25,014 nt of DNA, from the NCBI GenBank assembly GCA_963560005.1, contig CAUWNG010000031.1, forward strand, positions 1 to 25,014, in the 5' to 3' direction. The notes under the pieces are model-generated. The model searched no databases. It was not told the DNA's origin and saw nothing but the letters and a program-made list of their open reading frames with translations. The position numbers were made by a program, and so were the translations under genes. Source of the stretch: CAG-273 sp963560005. Lineage in GTDB: Bacteria; Bacillota; Clostridia; TANB77; CAG-508. Position 1 is the first letter of the stretch; each line of letters opens with the position of its first letter. Below, piece by piece: positions 15,160-24,125 of this stretch.

Positions 15160-16749
15160 ATGTCAAAAGAAAAAGGATATGTAAGTTTTGTTTTACATGC
15201 ACATTTACCATTTATACATCATCCAGAAAGTGAAAATTATTTAGAAGAACAATGGTTATATGAAGCTATTTCAGAAACATATATACCACTTCTTACAAAT
15301 TTCAAAAAATTAGAGGAGGAAAAAGTTGATTTTAGAATTACAATGTCACTTACTCCCCCTCTTCTTAATATGTTAGACAATAAATTGTTACAAAAAAGAT
15401 ATATAAAATATTTAAATACACATATTGAACTTGCTAAAAAAGAAATAGAAAGAACTAAAGATAATAAAGACTTAAACAGACTAGCACATTATTATTTTGA
15501 TAGATATTCAAGTGATTTACATATTTTTAAAGATATTTATAAATGTAATCTAATATCTGGATTTAAACACTTTCAAGATATTGGTGTATTAGAAATAATT
15601 ACTTGTGGAGCTACTCATGGTTATTTTCCAATATTATATGTAAATGAAAAAACTGTTAAAGCTCAAATTGCAATAGGTGTACAAACTTACGAAAAATATT
15701 TTGGTAAAAAGCCTCGTGGTATATGGCTTCCAGAATGTGGTTATATTCCAGAAGCAGATAAATATTTAAAAGAATTTGGAATTGAATATATAATAACTGA
15801 ATCTCATGGTATTTTATATGCAAATCCTACTCCTATTTACGGTACTTATGCACCAATAGTTTCTGAAGGAGGAATAATTGCATTTGGACGTGATATTGAA
15901 TCTTCAAGGCAAGTATGGAGTTCTATAAATGGTTATCCTGGTGACTTTAATTATAGAGAATTTTATAGAGATATTGGCTATGATGCCCCTTATGATTATA
16001 TAAAACCATATATTGCTTGCAATGGTGCAAGAGTACACACTGGAATAAAATATTATAGAATTACTGGTAAAGATTGCAATAAAGATTATTATAACTTGCA
16101 ATGGGCAGAAGATTCAGTTGAAAAGCAAGCTGGGCACTTTTTTGACAGTAGAGAAAAACAAATTTCTCATTTAGCTCCTTTTATGACTAATCCTCCAATT
16201 ATTTTATGCCCTTATGATGCAGAATTATTTGGTCATTGGTGGTATGAAGGTCCAAATTGGTTATATGTTTTATTTAAAAAAATATATTATGACAAATGTA
16301 ACTATAAATTAATCACACCTGGTGAATATATAGATAAATATCCATTAATGCAAGTATCTACTCCTTGTAGATCTAGTTGGGGGGCAAATGGATATAGTGA
16401 AGTTTGGCTTAATCATACTAACGACTATGTACATAAACATTTGCATGTTGCTGGAGATAGAATGGTAGAATTATGTCATGTTTTTCCTAATGAAAAAAAA
16501 GAATTGATTCGTAAAGCATTAAATCAATGTGCAAGAGAATTACTTTTAGCACAAAGTAGTGATTGGTTATTTATTATAACTAATGGAACAATGGTCGATT
16601 ATGCAAAAAAAAGAATTAAAGATCATATTGGAAGATTTACTAAACTATATAATGACATATTTAATAATAAGATTGATGAAGAATTTTTAAATGATATTTG
16701 CGAAAAAGATTGTATTTTCCCAGATATAGATTATATGATTTATTATTAA
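15160..16749 (+). CDS. GH57 1,4-alpha-glucan branching enzyme
   Basis: This 529-residue protein is of the usual length for GH57 branching enzymes with a C-terminal DUF1957-type helical domain. It moves alpha-1,4 segments to alpha-1,6 branches in glycogen. The family motifs are all visible: HAHLPF at 13-18, WLPECGY from 189 with the nucleophile Glu192, and PYDAELFGHWWYEG from 351 with the acid/base Asp353. The spacing corresponds to Glu183 and Asp354 of the Thermococcus kodakarensis enzyme. No signal peptide is present, so it acts in the cytoplasm. AAGGAG stands 9 nt before the ATG. It is second gene after DUF4912, divergent from the glycosyltransferase, and is followed by a strong bidirectional terminator. 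No glgC, glgP or debranching gene is in the window. Confidence 0.93.
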   Translation: MSKEKGYVSFVLHAHLPFIHHPESENYLEEQWLYEAISETYIPLLTNFKKLEEEKVDFRITMSLTPPLLNMLDNKLLQKRYIKYLNTHIELAKKEIERTKDNKDLNRLAHYYFDRYSSDLHIFKDIYKCNLISGFKHFQDIGVLEIITCGATHGYFPILYVNEKTVKAQIAIGVQTYEKYFGKKPRGIWLPECGYIPEADKYLKEFGIEYIITESHGILYANPTPIYGTYAPIVSEGGIIAFGRDIESSRQVWSSINGYPGDFNYREFYRDIGYDAPYDYIKPYIACNGARVHTGIKYYRITGKDCNKDYYNLQWAEDSVEKQAGHFFDSREKQISHLAPFMTNPPIILCPYDAELFGHWWYEGPNWLYVLFKKIYYDKCNYKLITPGEYIDKYPLMQVSTPCRSSWGANGYSEVWLNHTNDYVHKHLHVAGDRMVELCHVFPNEKKELIRKALNQCARELLLAQSSDWLFIITNGTMVDYAKKRIKDHIGRFTKLYNDIFNNKIDEEFLNDICEKDCIFPDIDYMIYY

Positions 16750-16778
16750 AAAGTTGGTACAATTAGTACCAACTTTTT
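16748..16778. terminator. Bidirectional terminator between the branching enzyme and rqcP
   Basis: A 13-bp perfect stem (16748-16760 with 16766-16778, AAAAAGTTGGTAC / GTACCAACTTTTT) around a 5-nt loop has T runs on both strands. It serves both convergent operons. Confidence 0.9.
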
Positions 16779-17013
16779 ATATTATTTTTATCATTTCTTC
16801 CATACTAGGTATTTGTTTTTCTGGGATTTTAATAATTTCAAATTTTGATATTTTATCTCCAAATTTAATTTCTACAATATCTCCAACTTTTACTTCATAA
16901 CTTGGCTTTGCTATTTTTCCATTTACACTTATTCTTCCATTATCTGCTGCTTCATTTGCAATTGTTCTTCTTTTTATTACTCTAGAAACTTTTAAGAACT
17001 TATCTAATCGCAT
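16777..17013 (-). CDS. rqcP: RqcP-type S4 RNA-binding protein
   Basis: This protein has 78 residues. It opens MRLDKFLKVSRVIKRRTIAN, the S4 domain start, and continues NGRISVNGKIAKPSYEVKVGDIVEIKFG, which fits RqcP (YabO). In Bacillus, RqcP works with RqcH on stalled 50S subunits to add C-terminal alanine tails. The start is the ATG at 17013, with AAGAAGGGAG 5 nt ahead; length is normal. The upstream addA frame runs into this gene without a stop, because of an apparent one-base deletion near 17060. A nominal AddA-RqcP fusion is therefore open, but rqcP keeps its own start signals. It ends at the shared bidirectional terminator. Confidence 0.85.
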   Translation of the reverse strand: MRLDKFLKVSRVIKRRTIANEAADNGRISVNGKIAKPSYEVKVGDIVEIKFGDKISKFEIIKIPEKQIPSMEEMIKII

Positions 17014-17038
17014 TTTTTCTCCCTTCTTTAAATTTATA

Positions 17039-19428
17039 TTAAACTTCCGCAATCTTGCTAAATATAGTTGTACTCTACTTACTTTTTTATTAAAAGATTT
17101 TTCAAGTGCTTCTTTATATAATTCTAATTGTACCTTATATTTTTCCTTTATTTCAATCTCTCTACCCTCTTCTACATAGTCTGTTTTATAATCTATTAAA
17201 ATTAGTTCATCATTATCATTTATAAAAAACAAATCTATTATACCTTGTATTAATATATTTTCCTGTGAATCATCAATATTATTATATAATTCTTTAATAG
17301 GTACATTTATATAAAATGGCTGTTCTTTATATATTTTTTTAGCTTTCTTCAATTCTTCAAACAATTCAGATTTTACATATTTATCCAAAATATTTATATC
17401 TATACTTTCCGCTTCTTTTTCTGTTATTATTTCATTAAAAACTAGTTCATGTACTAATTTTTCTAAACTTTCTATATTATACTCTTGCCTTTCATCTATT
17501 TTTTGTAAACACAAATGAATTAAACTTCCTTTTTTGCTACTAGATATTTTCTCTTCTTGTTTTATAAAACTAGCTTCTGCTTCTAATTTTATTTCTTTGT
17601 TATAATTTAATATATCATCTATATTAATAACATTTTCATTTTTTAGTTCTTTAATTTTTGTAACAGAAGTTTTAGTTGGAATAATTGTTTCATCTTGATA
17701 TTTATATTTCCAATCCAAAATTTTTGAAATACTTTCTATTTCTTCTTGGTTTTTTAATTTTTCAGCTTCATCCTCTATTACTTTTTTCCAATTGATATTA
17801 TTTTCTATCTCTTCCTTTTTTATTAACTTTTTTATTAAGTCATCTTTATTATATTCATATAATTCCATTATATCTGAAATATTATCTTTATTAAATAAAT
17901 ATACAAGCATTATCCAATCTAAATATGATTTTGCTTTTTTTACTACTTTGCTATCTATCCTTTCTTTATCCTGTGTATATAATTCTAATTCTTCTTGTTT
18001 TTTGATAAAATCCTTAGATAAATCTTTCTTTCTTCCTGTAATAATTAATTTTTCTTTTGCACGTGTTAAAGCTACATATAAAATTCTTTCTTCTTCTGAA
18101 ATAATTTCTTCTTTTGTTTTTATTTTTATAGCTTCTTTTGCTAATGTATTAAATTTTATCTTATTATCTATATCTATAAAAGTTGGACCAAATCCTATAT
18201 CTTGATGTAACAAAATATTTTCATTTAAGTCCTTCATATTAAAAGATTTTTGAGATGCACATAAAAACACAATTGGAAATTCGAGTCCTTTACTTTTATG
18301 AATACTCATTATTCTAATAACATCTTCATTTTCGCCTATCAATTTAGCAGAAGCCATATCTCCATTATTGCCATTCAATTTATCTATAAAATTAATAAAA
18401 TTAAATAACCCTTTAAAGCTTGCACTTTCATATTGTTTAGCCTTTTCAAACAATATTTTTAAATTAGCTTGCCTTAAAGCTCCATTAGGCAATAGTCCAA
18501 CATAATTATAATAACCTGTATCTATATATATTTGCCAAATAAGTTCATCTAGTGTTTTATATTCTTTTTCTTCCCTCCACTTTTCTAATTTATCTAAAAT
18601 ATTTTCAATTTTATTCTTTAAATTTCCTTTTGCATTTATTCTTGATTTTAACAAAGCTTCGTAAAAATTACAGTTCCTATCTACTAAACGTATTTCTATT
18701 AAATCATTATCTGTAAACTTTCCTATTGTTGATCTTAAAACAGTTACTAAAGGAATATCTTGTAAAGGATTGTCTATTACTTTAAGTATGCACATAATTG
18801 TTTGAATTTCTACTGAATTCAAATATTCTGCTGACGAATCACTAAAAACAGGTAAATCTAAATCTGCAAGTTCTTTTTCAAATATAGGTGCCAATGTAGA
18901 AGTCGCTCTTAACAAAATAACAATATCTTTATATTTTATTTTTCTATAACCTTTTTTTCTATCATAAACCATATATCCGCTATTCATTATTTCTTGTATT
19001 TTTTTTGCTACGAATTTAGCTTCTATAACATCATCTTCTATTCTTTCTTGTTCTTCATCATTTTCTTCAATTTCATCTTTATATGCTGTTATTTCATCAT
19101 TTTCTTTTAAATCTATTATGTGTAACTCCGCTTTTCCTGCATACTTAAAATTCTTTTCTTCTGGTTCCGGATAATTTGCTCCATAATTTAGATATTCATT
19201 TTCATTATACTCTATATCTCCAATTTTTTTACTCATTATATTTTTAAATACTAAATTAGTTATATCTAATATATTTTTCCTGCTTCTAAAATTTTTAAAT
19301 AATTGTATTTTTAAGTTTTCATCTTCTTTTTGTTCTATTTTTAATGAATATTTTTCATATTTTTCTAAAAATAATTCTGGTCTAGCTTGTCTAAACTTAT
19401 ATATACTTTGTTTTACATCTCCTACCAT
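17039..19428 (-). pseudogene. addA: AddA helicase-nuclease, 3' part (motifs III-VI and nuclease domain)
   Basis: This frame continues addA after the break near 19440. It opens with the helicase motif MVGDVKQSIYKFRQARPELF and then carries MSIHKSKGLEFPIVFLC and LYVALTRAKEKLIITG (helicase motifs V-VI). The RecB-like nuclease domain has GSLIHLCLQ and the catalytic LIDYKTD. No ribosome binding site precedes the first ATG, so it is not an independent gene. In the current frame it has no stop and reads on to 16777 through rqcP. If one T is restored in the TTT run at 17060-17062, the frame ends FSKIAEV and a stop at 17039-17041. That is a normal AddA end, 25 nt before rqcP. The intact protein would have about 1,210 residues, as usual. 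Confidence 0.85.
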
Positions 19429-19438
19429 GAATATGTTA

Positions 19439-20674
19439 TTATTTCTTGATATATTCTTGTACTAAATTACTATCTTGATACTCATCTATATCTATTTCTT
19501 CAAACTTTTCTTTGTATTTCTTAGCTACATCTGACTCTATATACCTTCCATTTTCTTCCTTTAGCAAAATTTTTAAGGCTAAATGTTCAATATCATTAAA
19601 ATCTATTATGTTTTTTTCTTTTTTTCTTTCACTAAATTTTTTTGAAAATTCCTTAACAAGCTCCTTTAAACAGTTTAACGTATAATACATATTATTAATG
19701 TATTTTAATGCCTCTTCCGAATTATACAGCATATATTTGTCGAATTCACCATTTAATTCTTTTTTTATTTTGTTTCTCACATCTTTTGCTTTATCTTTTA
19801 ATTCTATGGTTACTTTTTTATCTATTGGCCAATTCTTCCATTTAAAATTCCTTATAATATTAAAAGTATAATCCCATGAATGTATATTATTAATAATATT
19901 TTCTAAATTAATAATATCTTCATTTAATATTGAAGTAAATTTAAAAAGTTCTATGAATTTTGCAGTATCATTACTTACTTTTTTTAACTTAATTATAGAC
20001 TCTTCTATTTTATCTTTTAATGTACTTAATATTACTTTTCCCCATATAGTTTCCGAAAAATCCCTACTATCACTATTTTTAAATTGACTTACTTTTTCTT
20101 CTATCCACTTTTCAGGAAATGGACTACTTTGAATAAACTTATAAATATTTAATATTAACTCTTTTAATTTATCATCACTTCTATAATCTGTATAAGTTTC
20201 TATTAAATTTAGAAAACTTCTATCGTTATTATTATATTTTTCTTCAAACAAATCATCTAACACATCATATTTTAGTAAATCGTTTTCTGCTGTATCTGCA
20301 ATTCTAAAATTTGAGGAAACATCTACCTCATAAAAATTATTTCTTATTACATCTAAACAAAATGAATGTATAGTACTTATGCTCGATTTATTTAATAAAA
20401 TTATTTGTTTTTGTAAGTGATAATTTAATGGATTTTCTTCTAATTCTTTGTATATTGCTTCCAATATTCTTTCTCTCATTTCACTTGCTGCCGCATTAGT
20501 AAATGTTACAACTAGTATTTTATCTATATCCATCTTTTCATTTATTACTTTATTTATTATTCTTTCTACCAAAACAGCTGTTTTACCACTACCTGCTGCA
20601 GCAGCAACTAAAATATTATTTCCCTTTTCATTTATTGCTTGTAATTGTTCGTTTGTCCATTTTACTTCTGACAT
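19439..20674 (-). pseudogene. addA: AddA helicase-nuclease, 5' part (motifs I-II)
   Basis: AddA is the helicase-nuclease subunit of AddAB, which processes double-strand breaks for recombination. This 411-residue part starts MSEVKWTNEQLQAIN with Walker A (AAAAGSGKT, about 24-32), and later TIHSFC and the Walker B/motif II IDEYQDSNLVQEY. The frame then stops after IKK. Changing the count by one base (one fewer, or two more TA) at GAATATATCAAG (about 19441-19452) gives SRNNNIFMVGDVKQ, which is what the family has here. AAAGGA stands 7 nt before the ATG, 19 nt after the hemW stop, so hemW-addA-rqcP is one operon. AddB, often encoded just upstream of addA, is not in the window. Confidence 0.88.
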
Positions 20675-20693
20675 AGCTTATCCTTTCTTTCTA

Positions 20694-21860
20694 TTATACA
20701 AACTCTTCCCAAACTAAATTTGCTAAATCTAATCCCTTTTTTGTTAGTTTAATATAATTCCCATCTACTTCTAATAACTTTTCATTTACAAGTTTTTCTA
20801 TTTCCTTTCTAAAAACAAATATAGGATTTTCGACAAATTTATTTTTAAATTGTTGTATATTTACGCCTTCAATTTTTCTAAGACCTAACATCATATATTC
20901 TTTCATTTGACTTTCTTTATTTTGCTTTTCATGAAATATCAAATTATCTTCTTCCTTATTCTTTTTAAAATTATTTATATATTCCTCTATACTTTCTATA
21001 TTTGAAAATCGTACATTATTTGTATATGAATGTGCAGCAACTCCAAATCCCATATATTCTTTTTGATTCCAACAATCCAAATTATGTTTTGATTCAAACC
21101 CTTTTTTAGCAAAATTTGAAATTTCATAATGTATATATCCATTACTTTCTAACATATTTTTTACAGTATAATACATTTTTCTTTCTATTTCATCATCTGG
21201 CAATGTAAGTATACCTTTATCTACTTTATTTTTTAAGACTGTATTTTCTTCTAATATTAAAGAATAAACAGAAATATGTTTAGGATCTAATTCTATAATT
21301 TTATTTATAGAGTTTTCTAAATCCAAAACACTTTGATTTGGCAAACCTAACATTAAATCAATATTAATATTTGTAAACCCTACATTTTTTGCTAAATTAT
21401 ATGTATTTTTAAATTCTTCATAGGTATGTATTCTTCCTATCTCTTTTAGTAATGTATTATTGGTTTCTTGCAGCCCTATACTTAATCTATTTATTCCACA
21501 TTTATAATAATCATTAAGCTTATTTTTATCTACAGTTCCTGGATTTATTTCTATTGTTATTTCCGCTTCTTTATATACATTAAAATTTTCTTTAATTGTT
21601 TTTATTATTTCAACAATATATTTACTCTCTATAAAAGAAGGAGTTCCACCACCAATATATATTGTTTTTACTAGTACTAAATCATCTAATTTATTTTCAT
21701 AATCTAATCTATTTCCTTCTCCAACTTCTTTTAATTCATATTTTAACCATTTAATATACTCATTTATTAAATTATTTTTATCTGCAAAAGATGTAAAATC
21801 ACAATAATAACATTTTTGTTTGCAAAATGGTATATGTACATATATTCCTACTTCTTTCAT
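20694..21860 (-). CDS. hemW: Radical SAM heme chaperone
   Basis: This 388-residue protein has the radical SAM cluster motif C13-KQK-C17-YY-C20 within HIPFCKQKCYYCDF, followed by IYIGGGTPS and the RLSIGLQ region. It also has the C-terminal HNLDCWNQKEYMGFGVAAHSY stretch that marks the HemN/HemW group. HemW was long called oxygen-independent coproporphyrinogen oxidase-like but is a heme-binding chaperone; no heme genes are nearby. The frame is open to a GTG at 21881, which overlaps the likely AAAGGA site. The ATG at 21860 begins the conserved fold and is chosen, although the spacing (about 12 nt) is long. It sits between whiA, from which a hairpin separates it, and addA. Confidence 0.92.
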   Translation of the reverse strand: MKEVGIYVHIPFCKQKCYYCDFTSFADKNNLINEYIKWLKYELKEVGEGNRLDYENKLDDLVLVKTIYIGGGTPSFIESKYIVEIIKTIKENFNVYKEAEITIEINPGTVDKNKLNDYYKCGINRLSIGLQETNNTLLKEIGRIHTYEEFKNTYNLAKNVGFTNINIDLMLGLPNQSVLDLENSINKIIELDPKHISVYSLILEENTVLKNKVDKGILTLPDDEIERKMYYTVKNMLESNGYIHYEISNFAKKGFESKHNLDCWNQKEYMGFGVAAHSYTNNVRFSNIESIEEYINNFKKNKEEDNLIFHEKQNKESQMKEYMMLGLRKIEGVNIQQFKNKFVENPIFVFRKEIEKLVNEKLLEVDGNYIKLTKKGLDLANLVWEEFV

Positions 21861-21934
21861 TTTTATAATTATTCCTTTCACCTATTACAAATTTAATTAT
21901 AATAAATTATTATCTTTTGCTACGATTATATATT

Positions 21935-21963
21935 AAAAGACAGATAATTTCAACTATTATCTG
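21935..21963 (-). terminator. Hairpin at the end of whiA
   Basis: An 8-bp perfect stem (CAGATAAT at 21941-21948 with ATTATCTG at 21956-21963) has the whiA stop codon in its 7-nt loop and is followed on the - strand by TCTTTT. It is weak to moderate, so some read-through to hemW is likely. Confidence 0.6.
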
Positions 21964-22834
21964 CCTTGTCTTCTATTGCTTTTAATCTATGGTTTACACC
22001 TGATTTTCCAATTGGTTCTTTTAACATTTTTCCTATCTCTTGTAATGACGCTTCTGGATTTTTTAATCTTATCTCTGCTACTTCTTTTAAATTATCTGGT
22101 AATTTATCATATTCCCCTGTTTTCTTTAATTGTTTAATTGCTTCTATTTGTTTTAATGCTGCTGTTATTGTTTTATTTAAATTTGCTGTTTCACAATTTA
22201 CCTTCCTGTTGACATTATTTTTTACATCTCTATATACACGTATATCTTCAAATTTTAATACAGAATTATTTGCACCTATAAAAGCTAGAAATTTAGAAAT
22301 TTCTTCTCCGTCTTTAGTATATATAGAATAATTTGTTTTTTTCTGTAACTCTTTAAAATTTATTCTATACTTTTCAAGTATAGATAAAATAAATTTTGCA
22401 TTTTGAATATTAGAAAATTTTATTTCTAAATGATATTCACTATTTGGATTATTTACAGATCCGCTTCCCAAAAACGCTCCTCTAACTAACGCTTTTTCTA
22501 ATAACTCATCTTCACTTAAAAAATTTCCTAATTCCATACTGTTTATATATATTTTATTTTCAAATCTTATCTCTTCAACATTTACTCTGGAAAATTCTAT
22601 AACAAAATTTTTACCTATAATATCTATACTATGATTGGTAATTTTTAAGTTATTTAATAATTTACTAAAACGATTTATGTTATATTCGTTCTCTGTTGAA
22701 TATCTTATTTTTCTCCTTAATACATTTATATTGCTTGTTAATAAATATCCTAAAAATTCAGATTTAACTAATCCTTTATTAGCCAAATTTGCTAATTTAC
22801 TTAACTCCTCTTTTACTTCACTAGAAAAAGACAT
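21950..22834 (-). CDS. whiA: DNA-binding protein WhiA
   Basis: This 294-residue protein opens MSFSSEVKEELSKL, typical of WhiA, and has a degenerate LAGLIDADG-type N-terminal domain with AFLGSGSVNNP (about 120-130). The C-terminal helix-turn-helix contains NPEASLQEIGKML and the near-invariant GKSGVNHRL. WhiA is a conserved Gram-positive DNA-binding protein linked to cell division and chromosome segregation. In many Firmicutes it sits with rapZ and the yvcK-type gene; here it is instead next to prmC. It starts 6 nt after the prmC stop, with AAGGA inside the end of prmC, so the two are translationally close. The stop codon lies within a terminator hairpin. Confidence 0.95.
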   Translation of the reverse strand: MSFSSEVKEELSKLANLANKGLVKSEFLGYLLTSNINVLRRKIRYSTENEYNINRFSKLLNNLKITNHSIDIIGKNFVIEFSRVNVEEIRFENKIYINSMELGNFLSEDELLEKALVRGAFLGSGSVNNPNSEYHLEIKFSNIQNAKFILSILEKYRINFKELQKKTNYSIYTKDGEEISKFLAFIGANNSVLKFEDIRVYRDVKNNVNRKVNCETANLNKTITAALKQIEAIKQLKKTGEYDKLPDNLKEVAEIRLKNPEASLQEIGKMLKEPIGKSGVNHRLKAIEDKADNS

Positions 22835-22840
22835 ACTTTC

Positions 22841-23668
22841 TCATTCCTTTTTTACTAATATTACTCTATCATTTTGGGATAAATCTTTTTTTATTTGACT
22901 GTTTTTAAATAATTTACTTACAATTTCTCCTTGATTGTAACCAATTTCTAATAATAAATATCCATCAATATTTAAAAAATCATCATAATTATTTGCTATA
23001 ATTTTATAAAATTTTATTCCTTCATTTCCTCCATCAAGAGCTATTATTGGTTCGTTTCTAACTTCTTTACTAAGTTTTTCTATTTCTTTAGTCTCTATAT
23101 AAGGCGGATTAGAAACAATTATATCAAATTTATTTTGTATGTTTTCAAACATATCTGAAATTATAAATCTTATTTTATCTTCTACACCATTATTAATAGC
23201 ATTCTTTTTTGCTATTTTTATTGCATCTTCACTTATATCTGTAGCAATAATATTTACATCTTTTATATACTTTGCAAGTGATACTGCTATTGCTCCACTA
23301 CCTGTACATAAATCCAAAACATTTATCTTTTTATTTAATAATTTAGATATTTTCAATACTTCTTCTACTAAAATTTCTGTATCTGGTTGTGGTATTAATA
23401 CATTTGAATCCACAAAAAAATCAAGTCCCATAAACTCTTGTTTTTTAGTAATATATTGAATTGGAACTCCATTTACTATTTTATTTAAATTATAAATATA
23501 CTTATCTAAATCTTTATCTGAAATTTCCATATCTTCATAATTTATTAAAATATCTTTCTTTATTCCTGTAATAAAAGATATTAAAATTTTTACTTTAATA
23601 TTATAATCATCTACTTTATTTTCTTTTAATAAATTAGTTCCAAATTTAATAGCTTCTTTAATAGTCAC
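22841..23668 (-). CDS. prmC: Release factor glutamine N5-methyltransferase
   Basis: This 275-residue enzyme uses S-adenosylmethionine to methylate the glutamine of the GGQ motif in release factors RF1 and RF2. A helical N-terminal domain (1-80) is followed by the PrmC-specific linker with LIPQPDTE, then the Rossmann methyltransferase with VLDLCTGSGAIAVSLA and the catalytic NPPY at 187-190. Length is normal. The start is GTG at 23668, with AGGAG 6 nt upstream. prfA, its usual partner, is not in the window. The gene is read from a consensus extended -10 promoter at 23700-23728 whose -35 box overlaps the terminal T run of the 6S RNA gene. whiA follows closely. Confidence 0.95.
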   Translation of the reverse strand: MTIKEAIKFGTNLLKENKVDDYNIKVKILISFITGIKKDILINYEDMEISDKDLDKYIYNLNKIVNGVPIQYITKKQEFMGLDFFVDSNVLIPQPDTEILVEEVLKISKLLNKKINVLDLCTGSGAIAVSLAKYIKDVNIIATDISEDAIKIAKKNAINNGVEDKIRFIISDMFENIQNKFDIIVSNPPYIETKEIEKLSKEVRNEPIIALDGGNEGIKFYKIIANNYDDFLNIDGYLLLEIGYNQGEIVSKLFKNSQIKKDLSQNDRVILVKKE

Positions 23669-23699
23669 TTTAATCTCCTAAATAATTTTAATATTTATT

Positions 23700-23728
23700 A
23701 TTTTATCAGATTAAAATATTTATGTCAA
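23700..23728 (-). promoter_or_regulatory. Promoter of prmC-whiA
   Basis: TTGACA (23723-23728) and TAAAAT (23700-23705) are 17 bp apart, and TG before the -10 makes it extended. The first bases of the -35 box are the last T residues of the 6S RNA terminator. Confidence 0.78.
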
Positions 23729-23922
23729 AAAAAATTCCCCACTTTAGCCGTAAGATGATTGAAATTTTAAGGACCTGTTTGCACAGGTGGGTGTCTTGTT
23801 GAATGCTTTTGGGTTTCTTATTACGCAAAATGTATAAGCTTACACGCCACATTCAAAGGCGGACTCCCTTTTAATCTTTGTTGGTTCTAAAATTCCAGTC
23901 TACACGCACTATGCAGGGATAT
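23727..23922 (-). ncRNA. ssrS: 6S RNA candidate
   Basis: A GC-richer block in an AT-rich gap folds on the - strand as one long, interrupted hairpin of about 190 nt, the 6S RNA shape. TCCCT at the 5' end pairs with GGGGA at the 3' end. Next, CGTG-AGA pairs with TCT-TACG across a bulge. Further in, TGGAATTTTA pairs perfectly with TAAAATTTCA. A small CACCTGT-GCAA-ACAGGT hairpin lies on the 3' side of the large central bubble, as in other 6S RNAs. Eight T follow the 3' stem, acting as terminator. 6S RNA binds the housekeeping RNA polymerase and imitates an open promoter. The identification rests on fold and size, not on a database match. Confidence 0.75.
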
Positions 23923-23941
23923 ATTTATTTAATGTATTTAT

Positions 23942-23970
23942 ATATTAGCATATATAAATTAGTTTTTCAA
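23942..23970 (-). promoter_or_regulatory. Likely promoter of the 6S RNA
   Basis: TTGAAA (23965-23970) and TAATAT (23942-23947) are 17 bp apart on the - strand, about 20 bp ahead of the paired 5' end of the 6S RNA. The exact start site is uncertain. Apart from these sites and the + strand promoter at 24067, the stretch 23923-24125 shows nothing. Confidence 0.5.
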
Positions 23971-24066
23971 ATTTGAATTTCTTTAAAAAACGTCTTTTAT
24001 TATTAATTTATATGTTTATACTTCTATTTTTATTAAAAATATAGCTTTTTTACATGTTTTTATTAT

Positions 24067-24095
24067 TTGCATTTTCTAAAATTTTATGATATATT
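24067..24095 (+). promoter_or_regulatory. Promoter of the terminal membrane protein gene
   Basis: TTGCAT (24067-24072) and TATATT (24090-24095) are 17 bp apart, and TGA before the -10 makes it extended. The start codon follows about 30 bp later. Confidence 0.6.
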
Positions 24096-24125
24096 TTTAT
24101 TGAATTATATGTTTAGGAGAATGTT

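Noticed and set aside
17039..19455. Programmed ribosomal frameshifting in addA
   Set aside because: No slippery heptamer with a following pseudoknot or stem, and no Shine-Dalgarno-like stimulator, is visible at either break; AddA is not known to use frameshifting.
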